From: MWAR01 sp035388825 | GTDB lineage: Bacteria > Muiribacteriota > Ozemobacteria > Ozemobacterales > Ozemobacteraceae | DNA: 64,000 nt | Assembly (NCBI GenBank): GCA_035388825.1 | Contig: DAOOQQ010000011.1 | Location: 1-64,000 of the forward strand | Reading direction: 5' to 3' | In this document: piece by piece, positions 1-7,869 of the stretch | Layout of the letters: the number at the start of each line of letters is the position of its first letter | How positions within the stretch are numbered: position 1 is the stretch's first letter | Translations under genes and position numbers: made by a program | Notes under the pieces: generated by a model | Database searches by the model: none | The model's input: only the letters and a program-made list of their open reading frames with translations | Told to the model about the DNA's origin: nothing

Positions 1-891
1 CTTGTAAGATATCGTATGAGCTATAGAAATCGTGATGCGCCTTCCGAGAAAGGCCCCGACGACGCTCCCCGCCCCGGGAGCGATGGCGGAACCGACGGCA
101 GCGCCCAGGGTTGCGCCGACGAGCCCCCCGGTCTGGTCGATACCGGCCCGGATGATGGCGACGCAGCAGAAGTCGGCGAAACTCCCGTTCCGGACCGCCT
201 CTTCGACGAGATCCCGGATCCGGTGGGAATCGTGCTGGACGGCGTTGGCGACCAATTCGGCCCCGGTCGTCGAGAGCGACTCCTTCGAGAAGGACGTGAA
301 GGTTCGGGTCACGGCCTCGGCGGCCAGTCGGGTGTCGAACGAGGTGCAGAACGCGAGAATCGTTTCCCCCGCCTTTTTGAACGCGATCCCGCCCGCGATG
401 TCGATGAACTCCTTCGACAGATCGTAGACGAGCCGGTCGAGGAACACGACGATGTCGCCCTGGAAGCGGAATCCGATCACCCCGTCGCGCCGGACGATCG
501 AGTGGATCGCCAGATCCCAGGCGATGTCCGAATCGCTCGTGAAGGTCCGGTCGGCAAAGTCGTCGGTGAACGGCAGCTTGCCGGTGAACGTCGCGGCCCC
601 CTCGAACGCCACGAACAGCCGCCGAAGCCCCTTGTCGTAGAAGCCGGTGCCGATCTGGAGCCGGACGTGCCGGCCGGCATTCAGATGCCGGGCGAAGGCC
701 TCCATGCGGTTTTGCACGACTCCCGCAACCCTGACCAGCAGCTCATCGGCCTGTGCCGGCAGCCGTTTCAGGAACCCTGCGGATTCGCCATCCCCGGCCG
801 GAACGGCATGAACGGCGGCCAGGCGCCACGAGATCAGAATGATAAACAGGATTATATATCCTGCGCGTCGTGACAGACGTTCCACGTTCAT
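1..891 (-). CDS. Secreted protein with C-terminal glycine-zipper segment, 3' end off the window
   Basis: Reading the minus strand from an ATG at 891 gives 297 codons without a stop up to the left edge, so the C terminus is missing. A ribosome site (GAGGGGG) lies just upstream. The first ~30 residues look like a signal peptide: basic start, hydrophobic core IILFIILISW, then small residues (AVHA). The middle contains no motif I recognise. Near the end, residues ~255-290 are rich in Gly/Ala with the spacing of a glycine zipper (GATLGAAVGSAIAPGAG), a membrane-inserting segment seen in outer-membrane or toxin-like proteins. The forward-strand reading of the same region is of low complexity and is judged a shadow. 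Function unknown; export is a fair inference. Confidence 0.6.
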   Translation of the reverse strand, partial: MNVERLSRRAGYIILFIILISWRLAAVHAVPAGDGESAGFLKRLPAQADELLVRVAGVVQNRMEAFARHLNAGRHVRLQIGTGFYDKGLRRLFVAFEGAATFTGKLPFTDDFADRTFTSDSDIAWDLAIHSIVRRDGVIGFRFQGDIVVFLDRLVYDLSKEFIDIAGGIAFKKAGETILAFCTSFDTRLAAEAVTRTFTSFSKESLSTTGAELVANAVQHDSHRIRDLVEEAVRNGSFADFCCVAIIRAGIDQTGGLVGATLGAAVGSAIAPGAGSVVGAFLGRRITISIAHTISYK

Positions 892-1048
892 TGGCCCCCT
901 CTGAAGAAGAGTCTGTTCCAAGTTTATCATAATCATCCTCAGCCCATCCCTGGCATGCAAAGAGCCGGGCAACCGCGATGCATCGAGCTGTGGGGAAGGG
1001 CAGGCACATGAGGGCTCCTGTTCGCCCTGCGTGCCCGAGGGGCATGGC

Positions 1049-1077
1049 TTGCCTTTTCCGTGGGGGACCGGCATAAT
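1049..1077 (+). promoter_or_regulatory. Sigma-70-type promoter for the acetate-permease-like gene
   Basis: TTGCCT at 1049-1054 and CATAAT at 1072-1077 are separated by exactly 17 bases. The start codon at 1148 lies about 65 bases beyond the expected transcript start. Confidence 0.5.
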
Positions 1078-1147
1078 TTGCGGAGCACCGGGCAGGCTCG
1101 CCCGGAACGAAAAAATACACATGCACACAGCTCCAGGGAGGACCCCC

Positions 1148-2083
1148 ATGATCAGGAAAGTCAGCCTCGGCAACCCCCACCATGAAGTCTTCGGCAACCC
1201 GGCCCCGCTCGGCCTGCTCGGCCTCGCCGTCGCCTGCGCGGCCCTGACGCCGGTCGCATTCGGCTACGGCATAACGGCTGACGGGAAGCTGATTCCCGGC
1301 GCCTTCGCGACTTCGGGCCTCTTCGCCCTGCTGTTTGGGGCGGGCTGCCAGCTCCTCGCCGGCCTGATGGACTTCGCGAACCGGAACACCTACGGCGGCA
1401 CGATCTTCACGGCCTTCGCCTTCAACTGGATCGTCACCGGCCTGTCATTCATCGGCATCGCCTACGGCGTCGTTCTCGACCACACCGTGCTGCTGGCCAC
1501 CGAAATCCTGTTGCTCGTCGTGTTCCTCTTTCTGACCTACGGGTTCGGCTTCTTCAGCCGCCTGCTGTTCTTCTTCCTGCTCGACATCGACTTTCTGTAT
1601 GTGTTCCGCATCATCCGTGGCTTCACCGGCTCCACCGCGATGAACATCCCAATCGCCGTCTGCACCCTGATCCTCGGCCTCATCGGCCTCTGGCTCGCGC
1701 TCGGCGGCCTTCTCAACCCGCTGACCGGCCGCCAGATGTTCTACATCGGCGGACCGATGTTCCGCGGCCAGCGCCGGAAGGGCTTCGACTGGACGGTCCG
1801 GAACCGCATCTTCGAAGTTCTGTATCGGCACTGGAAAACCGCCGCTTTTGCCGAGATGACCCTCGAGAAGCTCCAGGCCGAGGTGAAGCAGCTCGGTTCC
1901 GCGAAGGTCAAGGCCGGCCTCGAAACCGAGGAGATCGTTCCCGACCTGTTTTATTTGATGGAGTATGGTGCGCTGAAGATGAGCTTCACCGGCGGCGAAA
2001 GCGGTTCCATCACCGGCATCCGCCTCACGGCTCAGGGAATCGATCTCTACGAGCAGCTCATCCTCCACAAGTATGAGTTCTGA
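1148..2083 (+). CDS. GPR1/FUN34/YaaH (SatP-like) acetate transporter with C-terminal cytoplasmic extension
   Basis: The N-terminal ~190 residues match the acetate/succinate transporter family: the signature NPAPLGLLGLA near residue 18, then a series of hydrophobic helices (six in this family) with FGAGCQLLAGLMDFANRNTYG, which resembles the family's second conserved block. This family moves acetate or succinate with protons. Ordinary members end after the sixth helix, at about 190-210 residues. Here about 110 more residues follow, starting near FDWTVRNRIFEVLY and ending LTAQGIDLYEQLI. They are predicted soluble and look like a winged-helix domain, as in DNA-binding or sensory proteins. The start at 1148 is chosen because GGGAGGA precedes it; an in-frame ATG upstream at 1031 lies before the promoter. 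Transporter call good, extension fold inferred. Confidence 0.75.
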   Translation: MIRKVSLGNPHHEVFGNPAPLGLLGLAVACAALTPVAFGYGITADGKLIPGAFATSGLFALLFGAGCQLLAGLMDFANRNTYGGTIFTAFAFNWIVTGLSFIGIAYGVVLDHTVLLATEILLLVVFLFLTYGFGFFSRLLFFFLLDIDFLYVFRIIRGFTGSTAMNIPIAVCTLILGLIGLWLALGGLLNPLTGRQMFYIGGPMFRGQRRKGFDWTVRNRIFEVLYRHWKTAAFAEMTLEKLQAEVKQLGSAKVKAGLETEEIVPDLFYLMEYGALKMSFTGGESGSITGIRLTAQGIDLYEQLILHKYEF

Positions 2084-2510
2084 CCGTCCGGGAATCCGCC
2101 GGCCGGCCCGGGGTTCCGTCGCGCTGCTGTTTCTCGCGGCCGGGCACCTCGCCTGGGCCGCCCCCGATGCCTCCGCAACCAGTGCCGGACAGCTTCCCCC
2201 GATCGCCTCGGCCCCAGCTCAAGGAGGTGCCGTCATGCCGGGCAAGATCATCCGCCTCATTCCGATGAGTCATTGCAAGCGCGGCCCTCAGGCGTGCGAA
2301 CAATGCCGCGCCATGGGCGGCCCCCGCATCTGCCTCCTCGACATCGACCCGCCTGACCCGGGCATGGTCCAGCGCCGGGTGATCGAACTCCTCATCGACG
2401 GCGAGCGTGTCTGGCGCGAGTTCGAGATCATCCGCACCTTTGCCGCCGAGGCGGAGGCCCGCGATTGGGCTGCTGCGCACGGCATCACGGACATCGATCT
2501 CTCTCAATAG
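2073..2510 (+). CDS. Small Cys-containing hypothetical protein, start uncertain
   Basis: 145 codons, overlapping the transporter gene by 11 bases. From the first ATG the N terminus has a signal-peptide look (VALLFLAAGHLAWAAPDA) and GC-rich third positions. However, the internal ATG at 2235 has a near-perfect ribosome site (AAGGAGG seven bases upstream) and would give a 91-residue cytoplasmic protein beginning MPGKIIRLIPMSHCKR. The conserved-looking part is in this second half: CKRGPQACEQC with three Cys, then RRVIELLIDGERVWREFEII and an acidic tail. The Cys spacing could bind a metal or form disulfides. No family recognised; the two starts imply different locations in the cell. Confidence 0.55.
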   Translation: MSSDRPGIRRPARGSVALLFLAAGHLAWAAPDASATSAGQLPPIASAPAQGGAVMPGKIIRLIPMSHCKRGPQACEQCRAMGGPRICLLDIDPPDPGMVQRRVIELLIDGERVWREFEIIRTFAAEAEARDWAAAHGITDIDLSQ

Positions 2511-2544
2511 TTTATGCTTTTTTATTTTTCACCCGGGATCGCGA

Positions 2545-2571
2545 TTGACGCACCCGGACACGGCATACTAT
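2545..2571 (+). promoter_or_regulatory. Possible promoter for the HD-GYP gene
   Basis: TTGACG at 2545-2550 and TACTAT at 2566-2571 with a short 15-base spacer, 40 bases before the HD-GYP start codon. The -35 box is good but the spacing is not optimal. Confidence 0.35.
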
Positions 2572-2611
2572 CCTCGTCCGTGGATGGCGCACCCTGCCTG
2601 AGGATGGTTGA

Positions 2612-3817
2612 ATGAGCAACGAGACCGTGGTTTCCTACCCCCAGATTTTTTCCGGGTTCAGCCATATCGGCAGTTGCCGGGAGTTCGTCTGGATCCACCA
2701 TCCTAACGCGGCCGAGTGCAGGTTCATCATGAAAGACCTGCACTGCGGCGACTCCTTCGAGAACCTGATGATCCGAAAGGATCTGTTTCTCTGCTCCGAG
2801 TCGGGTGAGGAGTATGTGGTGAAGGATTTCCAGCTCCTGGACATCTCGGATCCCACCAACATCCTTGGAACAGCCGGCTATTTCGGCATCATGACCGACA
2901 AGTTTCCCGAGGTGAAATCCTCGATCCCCCTCCAGAACGCGATGGTCTCGAAACCCACGCAGCTTCTCGCCATTCGGGCGGTATCGACCCTGATTTCCGC
3001 GGTGGAATCCGAGAAAGCCATTCCGACCCGCGAAACACGGGAAGTCGCAGCCCAGCTCATCGCCGAAATCGCCCGCACCCCCGACGCGGTGCTGAACCTA
3101 CTGGCCGTGCGGGCCTATGACGATTACACCTACGCCCACAACGTCAACGTCGCCACGCTGTCGCTGATGATCGGCCAGGCCATGGGCCTGTCCCGGAACG
3201 ATCTGCACTCCCTGGGGGTCGGCGCCCTCCTTCACGACATCGGAAAACTGAAGGTCGCCAAGGAGATTCTCAACAAGATCGGCCCGCTGACCCCCAAGGA
3301 GTTCGACCTGATCCGGCAGCATCCGCGCGTCGGCTACGAGATGCTCCGCTCCTCCCGGGAGATCGGGGAGTGGTCAAAGCTGATCGTCTTGCAGCACCAC
3401 GAGAAATTCCAGGGCGGTGGGTATCCCGCCGGGTTGAAGGGGAACGAAATCTCGGTCATGGCCCGGATCGTCGCGATCGCCGACGTCTACGACGCGCTCA
3501 CCACCTCGCGGCCGTTTAGGCCCGCCATGTCCCCGTATCTTTCCACGAAGATCCTGCTCAGCAACACCGAGAACCAGTTCGACCCGGCTATTCTCGCGGT
3601 GTTCCTCCGCCGGATGTCGGTTTACCCCCCGGGCAGCCTCGTCCGGCTCAACACCGGTGTGATCGCGGCCGTGGCCCGGTCCAACCCGGGTGCGATCCTC
3701 CGGCCGATCGTCCGGCTGCTGAAAGACGCTCAGGGACTCGATGTGATCAACACCAAAGAGATCGACCTGTTGTTCGAAAAGAACCTGTACATCGTCGGCC
3801 CGCATACCGACGATTGA
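2612..3817 (+). CDS. HD-GYP domain protein, predicted cyclic-di-GMP phosphodiesterase
   Basis: Residues ~160-330 form an HD-GYP domain: HNVNVATLS at 176, the metal-binding pair in LLHDIGK (His208, Asp209), QHPRVGYEML, then HHEKFQGGGYP at 262-272 with the GYP triplet, and ADVYDALTTSRPFRPAMSP. HD-GYP enzymes hydrolyse c-di-GMP to pGpG or GMP and so affect motility or pilus behaviour, which fits a window rich in pilin-like genes. The first ~110 residues are not a standard receiver, PAS or GAF domain and I do not recognise them; they may be a PilZ-like or other sensory unit. The tail after ~340 (GSLVRLNTGVIAAVARSN) resembles the small barrel often found after HD-GYP domains. No membrane segment. 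Preceded by a weak promoter and apparently monocistronic. Confidence 0.85.
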   Translation: MSNETVVSYPQIFSGFSHIGSCREFVWIHHPNAAECRFIMKDLHCGDSFENLMIRKDLFLCSESGEEYVVKDFQLLDISDPTNILGTAGYFGIMTDKFPEVKSSIPLQNAMVSKPTQLLAIRAVSTLISAVESEKAIPTRETREVAAQLIAEIARTPDAVLNLLAVRAYDDYTYAHNVNVATLSLMIGQAMGLSRNDLHSLGVGALLHDIGKLKVAKEILNKIGPLTPKEFDLIRQHPRVGYEMLRSSREIGEWSKLIVLQHHEKFQGGGYPAGLKGNEISVMARIVAIADVYDALTTSRPFRPAMSPYLSTKILLSNTENQFDPAILAVFLRRMSVYPPGSLVRLNTGVIAAVARSNPGAILRPIVRLLKDAQGLDVINTKEIDLLFEKNLYIVGPHTDD

Positions 3818-3853
3818 TCGGCCCGGCGGCGCCCGATTCTCGAAGCGTCACGC

Positions 3854-3873
3854 GGGCGCATCGCGATGCGCCC
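3854..3873. terminator. Perfect 20-base palindrome between convergent genes
   Basis: GGGCGCATCGCGATGCGCCC is a perfect inverted repeat in the gap between the HD-GYP gene (+) and the BtaA-like gene (-). It could end transcription from both sides, although no T-tract follows, or be a REP-type repeat: similar GGGCGCAT...ATGCGCCC palindromes occur in many genomes. Confidence 0.45.
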
Positions 3874-3925
3874 CTACATATCGTTGAATCGGCTCAGGCA
3901 TCGTCGGGGCTGGAAGCGATCACGA

Positions 3926-5029
3926 TCATTTCAGCCTGAAGACGTGGAAGCTTTCGTAGATGAAGGAGCGGTCGATCTGGAAGAGGCGCTGGGCCAGTTC
4001 GGGCTCGGGAATCAGCCGCTCGGCGTTCGCGGCGTCGAGCTGCCGGGGCCGCGCAAGCGTGTACCGCCAGCACAGGCGGGCGCCGGGCCGACTCATCTCG
4101 AGCATCTCCCGTATGACCCCGTTGAAGAAGTCGTGTTCCATCCACTCGAAGATGTTCGACATCTGGAGGGCATCGAAGCTCGCGGGGCCGTATTTCTTCA
4201 GCACGTCTCCGCAGGTGCCCTGGTAGATCTCGAGCCGGCCGATGTTCGCCTTCATCTTCGGCCAGTTCGCCTCGAGCAGATACGGCGACATCGCCTGGCG
4301 TGACCAGTGGCCGCCCAGCAGCATCAGGGCCATGAAATAGTTGTCAGGATTGTAAAAATCGGTCATGCCCTTGTCGATCTTGCGGCTCAGGTTCCCGGCG
4401 AGGTCGGGATCCTCGACCATCGCGAACGAGTGGGCGCCCTTGACGAGGCTGAGCACGAACTTGTTCAGCAGCAGGCTGTTCAGGAACCGCCACTTCCGGC
4501 GCTTCATGCCCTGATACAGCTTTTTCTGCGCCTCGAGATCGGGACAGCGGAACAGGGCTTCGAGATCCGAGAAGTCGTAGAGCCAGCTCAGGATCTTCCG
4601 GTACAGATCGAAAAAGGCCTCGACCTTGCCGCACCAGAAGGCGCCTTTCTCGATGATCCGGGGGTTTTCGTCCCAGAACTCCGCGGCCGAAGAGGAAAGA
4701 TGGCCCCGGATTTTCCGGTACAACTCGAGCCGCTGCGGCCCAGTCAGGCGGGGAGGCTTGCCGTAAAAGGGCACCCCGATCACCTCGAGGAAGTCCTCGT
4801 AGTCGAGCTCGATGATCGCCGCGCGTTTCAGTTCGAGCATCGCGAGCTGCGCCGGGTTCAGATCGATCGAGACGACCCGCGAGGGATCCTCGAGCAGCAG
4901 GCACAGCGAGTTGCAGCCTCCCGAGGTGATCGACAGGACAGACTGGCCCGGCTTCACCTGCAACGCCTGCCGGTTCAGCTCGGGATCTTCCCATACATTA
5001 CTATATACAACCGCCGGTTTGCTTCCCAT
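3926..5029 (-). CDS. btaA: BtaA-like (DUF3419) SAM:diacylglycerol 3-amino-3-carboxypropyltransferase
   Basis: The start VVYSNVWEDPELNRQAL followed by a SAM-binding segment (QSVLSITSGGCNSLCLLL and VVSIDLNPAQLAMLELK) is the hallmark of the BtaA/DUF3419 family. BtaA moves the aminocarboxypropyl group of S-adenosylmethionine onto diacylglycerol, the first step towards the betaine lipid DGTS. The length (367 residues) and the C-terminal methyltransferase-like block (FDALQMSNIFEWM, MLEMSRPGARLCWRYTL) fit. The second enzyme, BtaB, which methylates the product, is not adjacent, so the end product could differ. AAAGGA precedes the ATG. Divergent and more distant DUF3419 members of unknown function exist, so the exact reaction is inferred. 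Confidence 0.8.
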   Translation of the reverse strand: MGSKPAVVYSNVWEDPELNRQALQVKPGQSVLSITSGGCNSLCLLLEDPSRVVSIDLNPAQLAMLELKRAAIIELDYEDFLEVIGVPFYGKPPRLTGPQRLELYRKIRGHLSSSAAEFWDENPRIIEKGAFWCGKVEAFFDLYRKILSWLYDFSDLEALFRCPDLEAQKKLYQGMKRRKWRFLNSLLLNKFVLSLVKGAHSFAMVEDPDLAGNLSRKIDKGMTDFYNPDNYFMALMLLGGHWSRQAMSPYLLEANWPKMKANIGRLEIYQGTCGDVLKKYGPASFDALQMSNIFEWMEHDFFNGVIREMLEMSRPGARLCWRYTLARPRQLDAANAERLIPEPELAQRLFQIDRSFIYESFHVFRLK

Positions 5030-5058
5030 CGTTTCCCGTCCTTTCGAAAATGAAGAGC

Positions 5059-5088
5059 ATCCACAGATGACACAGATTACGCAGATGA
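5059..5088 (+). repeat. Left terminal inverted repeat of the GxxExxY element
   Basis: Begins ATCCACAGATGACACAGATT. It consists of three degenerate 9-base units with the core CAGAT at 9-base spacing, and is the reverse complement (25/30) of the arm at 5505-5534. Confidence 0.7.
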
Positions 5089-5526
5089 GTGGAGATGAAA
5101 CACGAATCGCTCATATTGGAGGCGTGGCGCTCCAAAATTCAGGAGAACGGCCTTGTTCAATCCCGATGCCTTGAGATAGTTGATCGTCTGGGAACGTTCA
5201 CGATTTGTCAGATCCCCCAGTGCCTTCAATTCGACGATGATTTCATCATAACAGAGAAAATCAACCCGATACTTCGATGACAGTTGAATGTTCTTGAACT
5301 GGATCGGGAACTCCACCTCCCGCTTGAAGGGAATGCTCCGCAACGCACATTCCGCCGCCAGGGCTTCGTGATAAACGGATTCAAGGAACCCGTTTCCAAG
5401 GATACGGTGGACTTCCATGGCGGCGCCGATGATGACAAAGGTCTGTGGATCTTCTCTTTCTGATCTTCCACCGGCCTTCCGTTCCATCGTTGAACCGTCA
5501 GGGGTCATCTGTGCCATCTGCGTCAT
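5077..5526 (-). CDS. GxxExxY family protein (predicted PD-(D/E)XK nuclease-like fold)
   Basis: The core has the family signature G-x-x-E-x-x-Y in LGNGFLESVYHEALAAEC, followed by VDFLCYDEIIVELKAL. There the spaced Asp and Glu-x-Lys resemble the metal-binding D...ExK of the PD-(D/E)XK nuclease superfamily. Members are ~125-150 residues, so the 149-residue product is complete. The family is widespread and of unknown role. The N terminus MTQMAQMTPDG is encoded by the right inverted repeat and the last residues plus stop by the left one. Internal ATGs at residues 7 and 14 are alternative starts. Its placement between an exporter gene and a lipid gene looks accidental. Nuclease chemistry is an inference from the motif. 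Confidence 0.8.
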   Translation of the reverse strand: MTQMAQMTPDGSTMERKAGGRSEREDPQTFVIIGAAMEVHRILGNGFLESVYHEALAAECALRSIPFKREVEFPIQFKNIQLSSKYRVDFLCYDEIIVELKALGDLTNRERSQTINYLKASGLNKAVLLNFGAPRLQYERFVFHLHSSA

Positions 5527-5534
5527 CTGCGGAT
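5505..5534 (-). repeat. Right terminal inverted repeat of the GxxExxY element
   Basis: On the minus strand it begins ATCCGCAGATGACGCAGATG. It has the same 9-base periodicity as the left arm and encodes the N-terminal MTQMAQM of the gene. Confidence 0.7.
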
Positions 5535-5544
5535 TTCTCCCGTT

Positions 5545-7869
5545 CTACTCCTTCTGGCGGGCACGGTCGAGGTGGGTGCGGAACATGCAGATCAGGGCGG
5601 GCATGATCGTGATCTCGCATAACATACCGAACACGATCGTCAGGGCCAGCAGGCCGCCGAACAGGATGACCGATTTGATGCTCGCGAAGATCAGGGCCGA
5701 AAAGCCCAAGGCATAGATGATGGAGGTCGAGATGACGGCCGGGCCGGCCTCGATCAGCGAGTCGCTGATCGATTCGACCGGGTCGAGATGGCGTCGAGAC
5801 GGCTCATAAAACAGGAACAGCTCGTGGATCGTGTCGTCAACGGCGATGCCGAGCGCGATCGAAGCGATCGTGACGGTCGCGATATCCAGCCGGATACCCA
5901 GCCAGCCCATCATCCCCATCGTCATGATGACCGGGAACACGTTGGGAATGATCCCGAGCCAGATCGCATCGAGCCGTTTCAAGAGCAGCGCCATGCCGAG
6001 AAAGATGAAGAACAGCGCCGTGCCGAAGCTCGTGACCTGGCTGCTCGTGATATAGTTGATGATACGGGCATACAGGGGAACGTACCCGCCGAACCGGATC
6101 GTGACGCCCGAGCCTTCGAAGATGTTCCGGAGCAGTTCTTCGCTCTTCCCCTCGAAATCCCGCAATCGTGCCGCACTCACCATCGGCAGCCTGACGGTGA
6201 GGCGGGCCTCGCTGTAGTTCGGCATGTCGGTCATGTGCTCGAGGTCGTTGTCGGGATCCGACTCATACAGCATCAGCAGCTGGCTCACGGCGTTGAACGA
6301 GTCCGGAACGCGGTATGAGGCCGTCGCCCCGTCGCTCATCACCTGGTTGAGCTTGCACAGGACGTCGAGAATCGAGGCGGCACGCTGAACTTCGGGAACC
6401 GCCTCGAGCTCATCGTGCGCACGCTGCAGCCGGCGGAGGAACTCCGGCTCCTTGATCCCGTCGGGTTTGCCCGTCATCAGCCGCACTTCGAGCGGCAGAT
6501 AATTGCCGTAATCCCGTTCGACCGCATCGCTGTCGACCCGGACGGGATTCGACGGATGCAGGAAGCCCATCGAATAGGTATCCACCTGCAGGCGGGAGAT
6601 CCCCACGAAGCCGAACACGGTCGCCAGGACAAGCAGGCCCATCACGAGCCGGTAATGCTTCGGCATCAGCCGCACCCACGAATCGATGACCCCGGAGAAC
6701 GGCCTCCGGAGCTCCATTTCGGGGCCGGGCTGGAGTTTCCCGAGCACGAATGCAGCGGCGATCATCGAGAGCACGTATTCGGCCAGGCAGGCGGTGCCGG
6801 CAAAGAAGCCGAATCCCTTCAGCACCGCCATCGGGCTCGTCATGATCGACCAGAAGCCCAGGGCGTTGGTGATCGAGGTGAAAAGGCAGGGGGAGAGACA
6901 TTCGACGAACACCTCCTCGAGCCCCTTCTCTCGATCCTCGGCGACGCGCTTCAAATTATAGCAATAATTATTATATACATACGCGACATCCGAGATCGAC
7001 AGGATCATCATCAGGGTCGGCAGCACGATGGTGACCATGTTGAAATTCTGCCGGAACAGCCCGTAGAAGCCGACGAACCAGCCGCCGCCCAGGATCATGA
7101 CGGTCACGACGATGCCCAGGAACGGTTTCGAGCGGTACAACAGGAAGATGACGAGCGCGATCACGACGTTCGAGATCAGGGAGAAGACGATGCCGTCACG
7201 AATGCTGAGCCGGTTCAGCTCGTCATACATCACGCCCATGCCGGCAAGGCGGTAGGTCATGCCGGACAGCTTCTCCCGCACCGAGGCGATGATCCGCGGC
7301 CGCATCACGTCCATTTCGGGCGTCGCGATCGGCTCGATCAGCAACACGGCAAACCGCTGCGCCATATCGGTCAGCAGCTTCTTCTTCAACGGGTCGCTGA
7401 GGAACCGCTCCCGTATCTCCGCCGCATCCGATGCTCCTTTGACATCCCCGGTGATCAGATCCTCGACGATCAGCGTGTCACTGCCCTGCAGGCCGATATA
7501 GGGAGCGACGCCGACGCTCAGGACCCGCTTGACATGGGCCTCATCGGCCTCGATCGCCTTCGAAGCCTTCCATAACGACTGCAATTTGTCCGGCTCGAAC
7601 ACCCCTCCCGGCCCGCCGCAATCGACGAGGGCGAGGATGATCTCGTCATTGCCGTACTGCTTCTTGAACTCGCGATAGCCGGTCAGGGTCGGGTCGTCCT
7701 CGAGGAACCACATCTCGAGGCTGTTGTCGATCCGGATCTGCGTTGCGAACGGAAGCCCCGCGAGCACGACGAGGATCGACAGGATGAACAGCACCGTCCG
7801 GTGCCGCACCAGCAGGCGCGCGCAGGCGGCGAAGAACGGCGACGGCTTGTGCTGGCTTTCGTCGCTCAT
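5545..7869 (-). CDS. RND-superfamily exporter (MMPL/HAE3 type)
   Basis: A 774-residue membrane protein with two repeated halves, each having one leading helix, a large periplasmic domain and a five-helix bundle: helix 1 at ~20-45 and a bundle at ~235-380, then helix 7 at ~405-430 and a bundle at ~610-760. The sequences NSLEMWFLEDDPTL and ALGIAVDDTIHELF are typical of the MMPL/HAE3 branch, which includes HpnN (hopanoid transport) and mycobacterial lipid exporters. Lipid or prenyl-lipid export is therefore likely. Its start overlaps the stop of the PEP-utilising gene (ATGA), so both are co-translated with TspO and UbiA upstream. No membrane-fusion or outer-membrane partner is nearby, as usual for HAE3 proteins. 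Confidence 0.85.
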   Translation of the reverse strand: MSDESQHKPSPFFAACARLLVRHRTVLFILSILVVLAGLPFATQIRIDNSLEMWFLEDDPTLTGYREFKKQYGNDEIILALVDCGGPGGVFEPDKLQSLWKASKAIEADEAHVKRVLSVGVAPYIGLQGSDTLIVEDLITGDVKGASDAAEIRERFLSDPLKKKLLTDMAQRFAVLLIEPIATPEMDVMRPRIIASVREKLSGMTYRLAGMGVMYDELNRLSIRDGIVFSLISNVVIALVIFLLYRSKPFLGIVVTVMILGGGWFVGFYGLFRQNFNMVTIVLPTLMMILSISDVAYVYNNYCYNLKRVAEDREKGLEEVFVECLSPCLFTSITNALGFWSIMTSPMAVLKGFGFFAGTACLAEYVLSMIAAAFVLGKLQPGPEMELRRPFSGVIDSWVRLMPKHYRLVMGLLVLATVFGFVGISRLQVDTYSMGFLHPSNPVRVDSDAVERDYGNYLPLEVRLMTGKPDGIKEPEFLRRLQRAHDELEAVPEVQRAASILDVLCKLNQVMSDGATASYRVPDSFNAVSQLLMLYESDPDNDLEHMTDMPNYSEARLTVRLPMVSAARLRDFEGKSEELLRNIFEGSGVTIRFGGYVPLYARIINYITSSQVTSFGTALFFIFLGMALLLKRLDAIWLGIIPNVFPVIMTMGMMGWLGIRLDIATVTIASIALGIAVDDTIHELFLFYEPSRRHLDPVESISDSLIEAGPAVISTSIIYALGFSALIFASIKSVILFGGLLALTIVFGMLCEITIMPALICMFRTHLDRARQKE

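Larger units (their letters stand above)
5059..5534 (-). mobile_element. 476-bp inverted-repeat element carrying a GxxExxY gene
   Basis: Two 30-base arms, 5059-5088 and 5505-5534, are inverted copies matching at 25 of 30 positions. Each arm is built of 9-base units of the type CACAGATGA / CGCAGATGA. The single gene inside begins and ends within the arms: the right arm supplies the ATG codons and the left arm supplies the TAA stop. Further copies of the arm sequence lie at 26506-26533 and 35009-35140. Mobility is inferred from the repeats; no transposase is encoded and no target duplication was identified. Confidence 0.55.

Noticed and set aside
16..873. A 285-codon plus-strand frame at the left edge
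   Set aside because: The minus strand carries a continuous frame with a signal peptide and ribosome site; the plus reading is Asp/Arg/Pro-rich shadow.
5059..5534. CRISPR-like short repeats (CAGATGAC units)
   Set aside because: The units are directly adjacent, 9 bases long and lack spacers; they form inverted arms, not an array.
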